Below are positions 32,393 through 43,950 of a DNA stretch of 64,000 bases, piece after piece (the stretch's first letter is position 1; the number at the start of each line of letters is the position of its first letter). The DNA comes from Paraescarpia echinospica. Lineage: Eukaryota; Annelida; Polychaeta; Sabellida; Siboglinidae. The position numbers and the translations under genes are program-made. Where the stretch lies: assembly GCA_020002185.1 (NCBI GenBank), contig CM034535.1, positions 70,714,612 to 70,778,611 of the forward strand. The letters are read 5' to 3'. The notes beneath the pieces were generated by a model. That model was not told the origin of the DNA and did no database searches. It worked only from the letters and a program-made list of their open reading frames with translations.

Positions 32393-33870
32393 AGGGATTC
32401 TTTGTGAATTTTTTGATCTCTTTGTAATGCAAGCAATTATTAGGTAATCCTGTTAATATGATTATTGCATGTATTTCTATGCTTTTATTTCATTATAATT
32501 ATATTTTATTAATCACTAATGACCCTGGCAATATATCGAAAAAATAACTTTACTTTGGGCCCACCTTCACGATCCGTATATGGCATGCTCATGAATATTC
32601 GGGACTGTCCGTCACACTTCGATTAGCTACGCCGAGTTAATAGATGCAAAAAATACGTCATCAACTTGTGTGTATATGGATTAGCCACCGCCGTGCGAAC
32701 GAGTCCTGACCGATAAAATTATCAAAATGAAACGTGGACCAGCTGCTGTTTATGTCACAGATTCAGCACAGAAAAATTATATGGAATAAACGGAGAATTA
32801 ATATAGCGACGGTTCATTACAGACGGATTGATTTAAAAGAAAAAACACCACCTCTCCATGCACGAAGCCGATGGCGACGCCGATGTCATATTGAATGATT
32901 GGCATTTTTTGTTGGAATATAAAACTATGGCACTATCATGTTCCTTTTTCACTAGGTACATCTGGCTTTACATTTTGAAGTGAAGTTTTAATGAAACATT
33001 TGGATAACAGAAACTTACTGAAGCCGAGAAACATTCAATAATGAAACCATTTTATTTGCACCATAAATCCAGCTGCTATTTCCGTAAGCAATATAAATAC
33101 ATTATACATCTCTAAACTAATTTACAGTATTAAAATAGAATAGGTGATTATGTACTTTCCTATCTACATAACATTTAATTTTAGTTTGAAAAATGTAGAT
33201 CAATAAAGAGCATAACATTATTGATGAACAAATATACTGCATCAGTGTAAAAACATGTTTTATTTTGTACTGGGAGTGCAATAATTATTTGTTCTGCCCA
33301 TCATTTAGAGTAAAAGATATTGAATTTGTTTCTATTGAACTCCTGTTTTGAAAACAACTAAAATGGCCACTCTATGATGGAAATAAGTTATAAAATTACA
33401 AAATTTTAAAAGTAAGGCATATTTTAAAACACTGTTTTCAGTCATCATTGGTATATTTAGCTCAAGAAGATCCCTAAAACTCTAATTTTGAATGTTGTGG
33501 AACATTTATATTTTATGAATTTTCAAAATTATTGTAAAAGCAACTTTGTCGATAACTTTTTATACACTACTCCCAGTATAGTTCACTTAACACAAACTTG
33601 TTTTTAAAAAAATTTGAAGAATATGCTGTAGAACACAATCCAAACATGATGAGCATAAGAAAGCATACAGTTTATTATGTACTCCTACTTTGCAACATAA
33701 TGACAGGATGATATGCATTTGGATGCACAAATCGATCGACTGCACAAATCCATTTGAAACGTAATGATGTACATATTCCCAGCAGAAGCCACACGGAACT
33801 AATGTGGCAGAACAAAGTCAGACATGTTCTTCACTACTGCGTCAGTTAACATATTGTCCTATTAATAGCA
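32393..33870. other. Non-coding, nothing recognised
   Basis: AT-rich. No supported gene or terminal repeats. Confidence 0.45.
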
Positions 33871-34490
33871 CTGTCATGCACATCGGTAATGTACTAAAAT
33901 GTCACGAAGTTACGACACTCACGCGTCAAAGTAAGAAAGTTGTACAAGTCTATCGTGTTGAAACGTTAAAATGTTAAGAAGTTACCTCGGTGATGCACTA
34001 AACTAACCTAACAGTTCGCCTTGAATGGCTGTAAACGTTCACTTGCATTATTGTTACATGCCCTCGGTTATTCAAAAAAATACGAATATGATACACATTT
34101 ACCGCGCTGAAACGAAAACTACGGCTACGGTACTGAAACCCAAACGTTCTAAGAAGATACTACGGTAATGTACTAAAATAGTAAGAAATTACGAATCTCA
34201 CACGTTGAAATACGAAAATGTTGCAAGTCCACCATACTGACACGCAAACAATGCTAAGAAGCTACGTCGGTAATGTACTAAAATGTCACGAAATTGCGAC
34301 ACTCACGCGTCAAAGTAAGAAAGTTGTACAAGTCTATCTTGTTGAAACGTTAAAATGTTACGAAGTTAACACGTCCATGTAGTAAAATACTACTACTCTA
34401 ACGCGCCGAAACGCTAAAAAGTTATGAAGTTATGACGCTCAAGTATTAAAGTAGGGAACTTTACCCGGCTAACACACTAAAACTCATAAA
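33870..34490. repeat. Degenerate tandem repeat
   Basis: A ~90-bp block (AATGTACTAAAATGTCACGA ... TTGAAACGTTAAAATGTTA) at 33889-33980 recurs nearly unchanged at 34275-34365, a period of about 386 bp. Between them lie weaker repeats of the motif CTAAAATGTNACGAAGTTACG. Confidence 0.75.
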
Positions 34491-35008
34491 TATTTCCTTC
34501 TTCGTCCCACATTTACTCATTTATCCCTTTCATGACATCCATGACCTATTTCATAACGTCATCAACCTGGATATATAGTTCTAAAAGTAAGGGTACCGAA
34601 TTTATGCGTTACTCTAACGCCAAAACATTACGTTGGCGAATTTAGGCGCAACGACGTCATTAAATATATCAATGATGTCACGGAATAGGTTTTTTATGGA
34701 AAGAAAAAACATCATTGCGCATGCGCACTGACCTATTCCGTGACACCAGTGATCGATTTCATGACGTTGTCGACCTAGTTATACTGTTCAGTCACCAAAA
34801 CATCTAAAGAAGTCACACAATATTGATGGGCTAAGCCCCCCTCTCTCAAAATTGGGGGTTCAGGCCATGCATCGCCCAATTCCGACTCCGATGATTTAGT
34901 ACAATTTTAATGCTACAGTTATCATAGTTAAAAAGAAAACCAACAATTTTTAAATAATTATCTCAGTGTTGGATACCATAGCGGCGGCACATCGTAATAA
35001 CAATTAAA
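34490..35008. other. Non-coding with diverged direct repeat
   Basis: 34525-34580 and 34740-34795 are diverged direct repeats (TGACATCC / TGACACCAG ... ACCTNGNTATAN). TCACGGAATAGG (34679) and its complement CCTATTCCGTGA (34732) form a foldback. The last 60 bp match the region downstream of GPCR copy 3. Confidence 0.5.
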
Positions 35009-35989
35009 TCAGCGAAGACAGTTAACAAGCGTTGAGCGTGTCTTGCGACATAATATCCGCAGGTCGTTGCGAAACATGGCGCTCATGATGCTATAAATGA
35101 ACGGGTTGACGGCGGCGTTGAGCAGAAATATTTGCTGCACTTCACTTGGCACAGACACTCCGCCGTAAGCCAACCACAGCGGCAGCCAAGAGACAATGAA
35201 GACGACGGTAACTGTAAATAGCAAATACACGTTTTTGTAATGTTTCTCAGATGTACTTTGACTCGATGGATGTGATGGCGCGGTTGTCTTTTGTGTCTTA
35301 TGTCCCAAATTGTCACCGTGTGTAGTTATTGTGACTGCAGAAGTTCCTGCCGCGGGCAAAGTAACCTCGAGTTCAACTCCAACATTTCTGCGACCGGCTC
35401 TGGCTTTATTCAACAGTACTACAGCCACAAGAAAGTAGCAAATGATCATGGTCAGAACACTACCACATATGACTATCATAGCAATGATTTTGCTGATGAG
35501 AATGCAACATGTATGTCGCGGTACCTCGAACACCGTGGAAGCCACGACAGTAAACACAGCAAGGCGAACCACGGCTTTTTTCGCCCGCGCTGAGTCGCTG
35601 CTGAACGTGTGTGGTCGCATCACAGCCACAAGACGCTCCGTCGAGATGAAAGCCAAGAGCACAATCGAGAATACAGTTGACGTGTTGTTCGTGTACAGAA
35701 TAACGATGAGTGCCACTAACGGCACGGGCGTGCTGGCCAGGATGATTATACAGACACAGACAGTCAAGTCTGCGACGGCCAACGAAAGCATATAGACCCG
35801 TGTAGACGTCGTCAGGTGTCGGAGGTATACGGCGACGACAAGCAGATTCCCCGGCAGTCCCAACACGCACACCACAAACATGGCGACGTTTGTAAAGTAC
35901 ACCTTGTCTCTGGCGTTGTCTAGCGTGGCTTCGGTGCTCTCGTTGAAGCCGTCTTGTTGTAGATAGCTGGATATGTTCACTGACTCCAT
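35009..35989 (-). CDS. Rhodopsin-class GPCR, intact (copy 2)
   Basis: A single-exon, 326-residue class A receptor with seven hydrophobic segments: helix 1 at 31-54 (GN, N48), helix 2 at 65-88 (LAVAD), helix 3 with TERL in the DRY position (117-120), helix 5 about 168-193, a Ser/Thr-rich third loop to 252, helix 6 with SWLPL (267-271) and helix 7 with NPFIY (295-299). N-glycosylation sites lie at N5 and N16. No cysteine is found near the start of helix 3, so the usual disulfide may be missing. The ligand is unknown; the cluster looks like a lineage-specific family, perhaps peptide or chemosensory receptors. It is the only intact copy of four here. Confidence 0.9.
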   Translation of the reverse strand: MESVNISSYLQQDGFNESTEATLDNARDKVYFTNVAMFVVCVLGLPGNLLVVAVYLRHLTTSTRVYMLSLAVADLTVCVCIIILASTPVPLVALIVILYTNNTSTVFSIVLLAFISTERLVAVMRPHTFSSDSARAKKAVVRLAVFTVVASTVFEVPRHTCCILISKIIAMIVICGSVLTMIICYFLVAVVLLNKARAGRRNVGVELEVTLPAAGTSAVTITTHGDNLGHKTQKTTAPSHPSSQSTSEKHYKNVYLLFTVTVVFIVSWLPLWLAYGGVSVPSEVQQIFLLNAAVNPFIYSIMSAMFRNDLRILCRKTRSTLVNCLR

Positions 35990-36198
35990 GTCTACTTAGG
36001 AAAGCAAACAGTTGTTGATAGATGACGAAAAGAACAAGTGGATGTTACTCATATTCTCTCCATACAAGCTTCGGAAGAGACGATATATATGTGTCCAACG
36101 TCGTTTAATATCTTGAAAGCACTTAAGAGCTAACCAACGCAGCATCCGGTCTATTGCGGCATGACATCGAAGAATGATTGCCGCTCCTCCCGTATGCG
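35990..36198. other. Duplicated 5' flank of GPCR copy 2
   Basis: 36000-36190 aligns with the flank of GPCR copy 4 (45600-45875): AAAGCAAACAGTTGTTGA, CGTCGTTTAATATCTTGAAA, GCGGCATGACATC. The alignment is cut at the Mutator-like element and resumes at 38416. Confidence 0.75.
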
Positions 36199-38412
36199 CC
36201 TTTGCGATTCACTTATGAAAAACCAACAGGCGCTTTTAAGCCAAGCCAGCGCGCTCGTGATTGGCCGCTAGGGCAAGGAGCGTTTGACACATGTGTTACG
36301 CGCGTTTCATTTTGTTTTTCGCGGGGAGACGTCAGGGCTTGTTATATGTTAGCAAGGGGCTATACGTACACATACTAAATTTACGAACAGATAGGCTTGG
36401 CTATGCGTACACTAACTAATTTTACGAACAGGTAGGCAGGGCCCTACGTATACGTACGTCCATGCCCCCTATTATTTAGCTTTCAATTTAGATTGATATG
36501 TATTAGGACAGTCGCGAAATCCATTAATTGTAAATGTTGTTATACTGTTATCTTAACACATTGTAACACGAAGCAAATAGGTGCAATGTGGAACATCAAT
36601 TACCTTGCATTTATATAATAAAGTTCTAGAACATACACACAACTATTAATTAGACTATTCTCAATATAATAATTTAATCGCGGTCTAATAATTTTGCTCT
36701 TATTGTCATAGGAATGTGCAAAATTTCTATGACAACGAGAACTAAATTATTTTACACTTTGCACACTAATGGAAATATAGATGGTTTGATGCTAGTAATG
36801 AAACAAAGATACTGCAGGCATAGTTACTGATACACAACCAAAGTATGCAATCCACATACACTACATTAATTCATGTATATTTAATGCATACCATATTTTT
36901 ATTTTCAGATAACTTAAATTCTAATAATTATATAATGCAAATGCACTGTGATAATGTAATATAATTGGGGTATGTACACACGTTTTCAACTGTTTTATTA
37001 AATAGATGGGATTGCCATTATGCACCATATGATATTTACGTATTTGGTTATAGCAAAGTATGCATGTGCATTTCTGAATGTCTGTATGGGCACACGGATG
37101 TAAGCAAAAGGGTATTCGTGCACCGAGCTGCCAACAAGTGTGGGCCCGTGTACCTGAGCGAGTTTGTTTGCCTCTACGTGCCCACCAGGTCCATTCGGTC
37201 TGCGGGAAATCGTCAACTTGCGAGACCGCGAACAAGATGCAAAGTTGAAGACGCGAGTTTTATGGCAGCAGCTCCGGACCTCAATGCGTGAACTAAACAG
37301 TGAAGCAGCTTTTAAAAGCGCATTAAAACACTCTATTTTAATCGATATTTTAACTCCAGGAGCCGCAGCAGTCCCGGATCTGCGGAGTGATCTACTTGTT
37401 TTCAATGCATGTAATGAACACTGAGACTTTTAAGAGCACTTTTAAACACTCTCTTTTAATCAATATTTTAACTGCTATTGTGACTTTTAGACTTGGCATT
37501 AAGCTTTTTTCAATTATCTTTTGTTTATATGACATGATAATACTAATATTTAAAGATACTTTTTTTAATATAATTTTTTTATTTAATTGATTATTTTTTG
37601 GATTTATTACTATTTTACATGTAAAGCGCCTTGAATAGTTTCTAACTAGAGTTGGCGCTATATAAGTATATTTATTTATTTATTTTAAAAGCCGAGTGGA
37701 GTCGAGCTCAGCAGTAAATATGCTAAATGGGTACGCGAGTGAACGAATGTATCATAATCATTGCAGGATTATATTCAGTATACATTATGTTATACATCTA
37801 CAAGAATACATTTATTATTATTTTGCTAAAATACTTTAAACTAACTTTAAACAAATCTCAATTATGTTAGCACCCGATATGTGTTTTGGCAGTTTGTAGA
37901 TTATTTGTGCTGAATACAAGTTGTCCACATCTATCCTTCTTCCAAAATGAACAATATTCTAATAATGTTACACCCATCCCATCGCAAGTATTCATAATAA
38001 AGCTTGAAGACCGCGATTACATTCCTATATTGAGAATAATCTTTGCTTCGTGTTTACAATGTGTTAAGATAACAGTATGACAACATTTACAATTAATGGA
38101 TTTCGTGACTGTTCTAATCAGTATCACTCTAAATTGAACGCTAAATAATATAATCTGGATGAACGTACGTACGTGTGCCCTGCCTACCTGTTCGTAAAAT
38201 TAGTTTGTGTACTTATAGCCCTGTCTACCTGTTCATAAAATTAGTCGGTGTACATAATACGTATAGCCCCCTGACGTCTCCCCGCGAAAAACAAAATGAA
38301 ACGCGCGTGACACATGCGTCAAACGTTCCTTGCCCTAACGACCAATTACGAGCACGCCGGGCGTGGCTTAAAGGCGCCTGTTAGATTTGCATAAGTGAAT
38401 CGCAAATACGCC
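36199..38412. mobile_element. Mutator-like element with ~430-500-bp terminal inverted repeats
   Basis: 36199-36710 is repeated as its reverse complement at about 37985-38412; landmarks are TTTGCGATTCAC / GTGAATCGCAAA at the ends, GGGGAGACGTC / GACGTCTCCCC, and CGAAATCCATTAATTGTAAA / its complement. The flanks are CGTATGCG (36191-36198) and CGTATTCG (38416-38423), a diverged 8-9-bp target duplication. The related sequence at 45871-45890 lacks the element and serves as the empty site. Long inverted repeats with 8-9-bp duplications suggest a MULE. No transposase was seen inside; a LINE 3' end is. Confidence 0.8.
37140..37690 (+). mobile_element. LINE 3' end (L2-like) inside the MULE
   Basis: Reading TRCKVEDASFMAAAPDLNA and then LNSEAAFKSALKHSI resembles the last residues of L2/CR1-group ORF2 proteins. 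The end of that segment is partly duplicated ~115 bp later (ETFKSTFKHSLLI). It closes with TGTAAAGCGCCTTGAATAG, GGCGCTATATAAG and a (TTTA)n tail, the typical 3' end of such LINEs. Confidence 0.65.
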
Positions 38413-38700
38413 TCTCGTATTCGCTGTTGAACGACATGTCTTTACGTTGCCGAATATAAATAAATAATTATCAACTGGTGATAGAGAGAGAAGTTCCGCG
38501 GTGAGATGTGTACCACCAATATGCTTTGTTATGCTAGGAGAATCTCAGAAGCCAGTTCTGGTGTTGCTTACTGTTTTATTTAGTGTTCTATCGAAGGTTT
38601 CACAGGGTCACGGATCTGATGTTTTTCATATTTTAGGTAAAAACGTAAAGCTACCTTTCGCAATCCGGGCGTGACCTTCTGTCGGTGTAGCAATTTTAAA
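38413..38700. other. Duplicated 5' flank of GPCR copy 2, continued
   Basis: Aligns with 45880-46030 (ATCAACTGGTGATAGAG against ACCAACTGGTGATAGAG; CTCAGAAGCCAG; TGGTGTTGCTTACT). No coding frame. Confidence 0.7.
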
Positions 38701-38704
38701 ATAC

Positions 38705-39085
38705 TCATCCTGAAAAACACTACACTAGTGTTTTCAACTTAAGTTGAACATATATTTGAGTGTTTTCAACTTAATTTCAAAACACCCACCTGCCCAAGTT
38801 CATACATTACAGTTAAGTTGTAAACAAACCTTATCAATTTCAAAACACGCTGGTCGTAAAAACATATGTTTAACCATTACTTTATAATTTTAGCACTATA
38901 TGAATATAATACTCCAGAAACGCAAACATTACTAAAATATATTATACTTTTGTGTGTTTTTCAAATTGACCAAAGTGTTTTCAACATAAGTTAAACCCAC
39001 TCCTGTGTTTTGAATTAATTTACAAATAATACTGTAGAGTGTTTCAAATTAATTTCAAAACATTACATTGTTTTCAACTAGGGTA
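38705..39085. repeat. Array of palindromic GTGTTTTCAACTTAA motifs
   Basis: About nine degenerate copies of GTGTTTTCAACTTAA and its inverted form TTAATTTCAAAACAC, often head to head, so that the region can form many small hairpins. Confidence 0.7.
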
Positions 39086-39108
39086 GACATTCTTACGCCG
39101 GCAGTATC

Positions 39109-39312
39109 ATGTATGAGCTTCGAGGAGACCTCGCAGCGACGGCCGTCGGGCGCCGTGGCGGTGGCTTCTCACCATACCATTCTGCTCTTCGCAGATTAAT
39201 CGTCTTTACTATGGGCTGCAGTACAAGCGATGGTCTCATAAGTTCGCAAAATCCGAAGAAAAAAACGCGAGGTTTTCGATCAAAAATTGCTGTTAGCATC
39301 AATCTGCATTAA
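39109..39312 (+). CDS. Small open frame with MGCSTS start, uncertain
   Basis: A 67-residue frame; its internal ATG at 39211 gives MGCSTSDGLISSQNPKKKTR, a glycine-2/cysteine-3 start of the kind that can be myristoylated and palmitoylated, followed by a basic stretch. GC content is higher than in the neighbourhood (39100-39190). There is no recognised family, no known partner and no visible intron signals that settle it. It may be chance. Confidence 0.2.
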   Translation: MYELRGDLAATAVGRRGGGFSPYHSALRRLIVFTMGCSTSDGLISSQNPKKKTRGFRSKIAVSINLH

Positions 39313-39547
39313 TATGTTTCACTCGTTAGACGGTGCCACTGTAGCAATTTATTTTCTATGAGATACATGGTGGCGTCCAACCCCATCAAATAATGCTAAA
39401 CGAATTAGGAGATTTTACGAACTTATGCGGCTACCATGTAAAGACATAATCTCTCACAATGGTTTGCATGTCAGGTTTGCAACAATTCACTAACAAATGT
39501 GGCTGCATGTGTGAAAACATGACTTCTTTTGCGCTTAGTAATAGTCC

Positions 39548-41693
39548 CTGCAACGAACGATTTAGGTTGAACAAAATGTTAACAAAGCTTTCTCACATGA
39601 ATTGGGTTCGTTGGTTGTATATCTCACCACAAAAAAATTCTCCACCCGAATCCACCGATGGCAAAACCTCGTTTTCGGATCAAATGCAAGATCGCCGACA
39701 TTACACAGGGTGTAATATTCAAATGGACCTAATTTTGGAAGTAAGCAACATAGAAACATATTTGAGGTGTCATTTCCAACTAACTTTAGGATGCCCATTC
39801 GTTTGTTGATACATATGAAGTCGTTAGAGGTCAAGGTCAAGACAAAATGTGATATAGAAATAAGCTGGATTCGGACCAAATTGGCAAGAGTTTGCAACGA
39901 AATTATGTTAAAAACACATGTTAAGGAATAATTACAACCAAGTTGACTATGCGTAATCATTTAAACCATATTTTACAGTGGATTACAGTTCAAAGTTACG
40001 TTTCAATATCAATCCATCCTATTATGTACATATGTATATTGTATAATTACAATCCTGGTCAACATCCCGGTCGTCATCATCATCCCGGCTCTCCACTTGT
40101 GGCACATTCACGGGGGTGATGTCCTTGCACTGGCCACATGTTGGTGTGCACTGCGGTCCATTCTTGAGGCACGTGGACGTTTTCTTATTGTATTGACCAC
40201 TGCAATTGCATCAAGTTATATTGAGGAGTCGCTCTGGTGCCGCTGGCTGAGTCATTCTGATAGACACGAGACCAGCGGAAGATGCTATCCAACTCCAAAC
40301 CTCAGGGGAGAAATCGTTGCCATGCCATACCTGCACCCGATGGCTATTGAAGGCGGCTGCATCATTCGTGGGCGGACGCTTCTCTAGAGACACGTATTGT
40401 ATAGCAGTAGCCACCTTCTGTAGGAACTTCGCCACCCGTGCGGAGTTGAGGCTTGGTGATGTCATGCACTCATACATCACCAGCAGGGCCTCCTCGCCTG
40501 CCTTTTCGATGTCCTCTTCCGAGGAAGATGGAGACATGAAGACTGAGGTGGACTTTTTATGTGCTGCGTAATTCGTGAGAACAATCACTTTGCCATTTCC
40601 CTATGGCCTTGACGTGGTATCACACCCACTAAGAGCATCCAGGAAGAACAAAGGTTAAGAGAGGGCTGGATCCAGCTTCTTCTTTAATGTAGTGATGCAC
40701 ACCGTCAGTTTCGACGTCACCATGTACAGGTTATCACTGTTATCTGTGGCATCAGCATGATGTATCATCAGCTGAAATACGTCAGAATCTTCTGAGACAA
40801 CTTTCGCAGAAAGGCATGACAACATACATATTTTATAAGTCAGCATACCTTCCTGCGTGCTCAACCGTGATGTTTGCTTTAACCATATCCTCTGCAAGAT
40901 TGTTGATGAGGGCCTGCTTGTTTGATGTATTGGCAAGGGAAATGGTTTGTGTTCATGGTTAAACGCATTTCTGCGGAAACAGAGACTGAAGCACCAACGG
41001 CGTTCCCTGTCCTTCGACGATGGGCTTCGTCCTTTGTGCTGAAGCCGTGATACCCGTCAAACACAACCAACGCACGGCCACAGGTGCTCCATGAACAGAT
41101 CTGTTAATATACCTAACCATGCACCATCACATTTTGGGGATGAACAACGCAAGAGATGTTGTGTAGTTCCCAGTATTGTGCCCAGCAGCTGCAAGATAAG
41201 CCTGCGTATCACAAAGAGATTGTAAATACAGAGATCAGCTTCCTATAACGTTGCCTTGCCGTTGACCTTAATACATGACCTTGAACTCTACTTCATTTCG
41301 TTGCAAAGTCATGCCAATTTGGTCCGAGTCCACTTTATTTCTAGCTTATTTTATCAAAATGTTGCCTTGACTTTGACCTTAATGCATGACCCTGACCTCT
41401 GCCGACATCATATGTATCACCAAATGAATGGGTATCCTAAAATTAGTTCGAAATGACTCCACAAATGTGTTTCTATGTTGCTTAGTTCCAAAATTAGGTT
41501 CATTTGAACATTAGACCCTGTATACTATCAGCCATCTTGGATTTGAGCCGAAAACGAGGTTTTGCCTTGGGTGGATTCGGGTGGCGATTTTTTTTGATGA
41601 GGTATACCACCAACGAACCCATTTCAGGTGAGAAAGCTTGTAAACATTTTTGTCCAAAATCTACGGACCGCGATCACTTCGTTGCTGCGACAA
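39548..41693. mobile_element. DNA element with ~350-bp inverted repeats carrying copy B
   Basis: 39548-39905 is repeated in reverse complement at 41318-41693. Shared landmarks include GGGTTCGTTGGT, CACCCGAATCCACC, GGCAAAACCTCGTTTTCGG, GCAACATAGAAACA, CCAAATTGGCA and TTGCAACGAAAT. The repeats tightly frame the minus-strand copy B gene. Target duplications could not be fixed. The structure marks the copy A/B family as a terminal-inverted-repeat transposon, superfamily not identified. Confidence 0.8.
40030..41105 (-). pseudogene. Transposon-like gene family, copy B (degenerate)
   Basis: Reading from 41105: VVFDGYHGFSTKDEAHRRR, as in copy A; then, after a frameshift, VSEDSDVFQLMIHHAD (equivalent to the GD-x-T-x-L motif of copy A) and LYMVTSKL. 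A deletion removes the GCDTTS region. 40588-40211 continues with EKAGEEALLVMYECM, the PPTNDAAAFNSHRVQ region and AAPERLLNIT, followed by an in-frame stop. A C-terminal Cys-rich tail follows (CNCSGQYN ... CTPTCGQCKD), a CXC-like cysteine pattern. The N-terminal zinc-finger part is missing. The protein looks like a nuclease-type transposon product, but this is inferred from acidic motif spacing only. Confidence 0.7.
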
Positions 41694-41799
41694 TAACGCT
41701 GAATGTGCGGACACGGCAGGACGGCGAGAGCAGACCACAAATACTGGGGGAGAACTGTACTGGTGACATTCCCCCAAGATTGTGTATTGGAAATGTCCT

Positions 41800-42030
41800 C
41801 TTGTAAGAGAGATGTTGACCCTATTGATGTTAAGTCAGTAATACATATAGTTTTATTTCGTCATCATCTAAAAACCTATCTTTTTAATACTGCATATCCT
41901 CATTAGCTTCTTAGCAATTCCATCCATCTGTTGACAACTATTGCTCTGTACATGACGATGACAACGCTTAATCCTTTGGATTTGTTACGCCACCGAGCTA
42001 GGATTTTCTGAGGATATTAGCTCTAAATAA
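41800..42030 (+). mobile_element. Possible LINE 3' remnant
   Basis: 41820-41906 reads DPIDVKSVIHIVLFRHHLKT and then YLFNTAYPH, like the last residues of LINE ORF2 proteins. Only this short stretch supports the call. Confidence 0.35.
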
Positions 42031-42039
42031 GTCATGCCA

Positions 42040-42043
42040 TTAT

Positions 42044-42087
<44 letters not shown>

Positions 42088-42117
42088 ATACATATATATG
42101 TGTGTATATATATATGC

Positions 42118-42199
<82 letters not shown>

Positions 42200-42200
42200 A
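42040..42200. repeat. TA and TG microsatellite
   Basis: (TA)n followed by a long (TG)n run. It explains the His/Thr and Cys/Val open frames on both strands. Confidence 0.95.
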
Positions 42201-42705
42201 TATAAAAGTATTAAGACAAGGACCACTAGACTTAAAAATAGTTTTTATCCGCAGACTGTGAGTCACTTGAACCGCGAAATGCCAAGATATTGTTTTATTT
42301 TTATTTTTTATTTACTAACTTGACTACATATTTGAACATATTTTTAACTGTCAGCATAGTTTTTATATCGTCAGCTAATTTATTTATTCATTTATTTATT
42401 ATTTATTTAATTACATGTATACTTTTTAACTTTTTAGGTAATGTCCAGACGGTATTAATATTATGTTATCAAGTTCACTTTAAATTATGTCAATAGATGT
42501 ACGACTGTCTTAAAATATGTTGGCAGTTGGCCTGGGTTTAAATTTATACTAGTTTTAGCATCGTTTCATAATTTTCTGATTGTATATTTTGCGTTTGCAT
42601 GATGGGGGCAGGGGAGACAAGCGTGTATGTATGTTGACACCACAACGCCAAGAATTCCTCGTACATTTTAAATGCTACTTGGTAATAAACAATCTGAATC
42701 TGAAT

Positions 42706-42740
<35 letters not shown>

Positions 42741-42806
42741 CACACACACACACTCACACACAGACACACACATATATTCTGCTCACATTCTGAGGAACAG
42801 TTACAA

Positions 42807-42846
<40 letters not shown>

Positions 42847-43295
42847 AAACGCAAAAAGAAACGCAAATTATTGTGTTGGTCGATTAAGAAACGCTTTATT
42901 TTTCAAACCTGTGTCAGTCTTTTTAACTGAACATAATAAATGATAACCGAATTAATTGCATTGAGACGACTTTCTGACGCTTTATCAATTTCGGATAATT
43001 GGCCGATTATGAAATGTCGATGCGTGTAGAATTTCACACACACAATGGTAAAAAATGTAATATTTTAATACCTGGTAGGTGAAGTATCCAAAAGAAACAC
43101 ATTTTAAATTGGCAATATGAGAACGTCACACGTTTCCATAACTCTGAATCAGCACAGGTCGTGCTTTTGCGATGACACTGCAGGCAAATAGGTAAGATGT
43201 GTCGCAAAAACATTGTATGTGCACATCCGCCAGTGCACAGTCAGAACTGGTGATCACTAACGGTAATCTCAGGGGGTAAGGAGAATACGTCCTCA
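42200..43295. other. Non-coding with (CA)n and (TA)n tracts
   Basis: (CA)n at 42708-42770 and (TA)n at 42810-42845. Directly after the latter, AAGAAACGC is repeated (42845-42895), which could be the end of a small DNA element. No gene. Confidence 0.5.
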
Positions 43296-43950
43296 CTCAT
43301 GTATTTGCGCCGTCACCAGAAGGAGCGACCTCTACGGTTGCAGAGGCTGCGTTAGCGGCAGCGGCGGCGGCGGCGGCGGCGGCGGCAACGACAACGACGG
43401 TAAATATAAGTACCCAGTTTGTGGTAATACATTCTATACGTTTTGCTGGTTCTTGTGAAACATTAGTGGCACAAAATATAGTACATTTACATGAAAAATT
43501 TACAATATTTCGACACACTGCCATGACCCGTAGGATACTGTTAATGCTAAATCAAGTACACTAATTAAAACTCTTACTTATTAGTTCATGGTAATATCGA
43601 TATATCACACACGTCGCATATAAATAATCACAATATATCACATTAAAAAAAACCACTTACATATTATTTCACGGTACTAGCGGTAGATGCACGCCTGGAC
43701 ATTTGGTTTGACAGTAAGCACACCATGCAATTAGAATAGTGGTCAACAATCGAACTGTAGCAGACCTGTATCATAGCTTACATCGTGGCAACTGATACTA
43801 TGTGTTAGCAGCAGTAGCACTTAGTAATTCATTTTATACTATCAGAACGTTCTCACTTGTCACTAAACCCGAACATGTTGACACATTTGCCTCAGTGTTG
43901 GTTGCCATAGCCGCGGCACATCGTAATAATAATTAAATCAGCGAAGACAT
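43296..43950. other. Non-coding with GGC triplet repeat
   Basis: (GGC)n at 43355-43388 on the plus strand. The minus-strand frame over it (75 aa with a poly-alanine run) is a by-product of the triplet repeat and is not called as a gene. Confidence 0.5.

Noticed and set aside
43297..43524. 75-aa protein with poly-alanine run
   Set aside because: Caused by a GGC triplet repeat; no family features.
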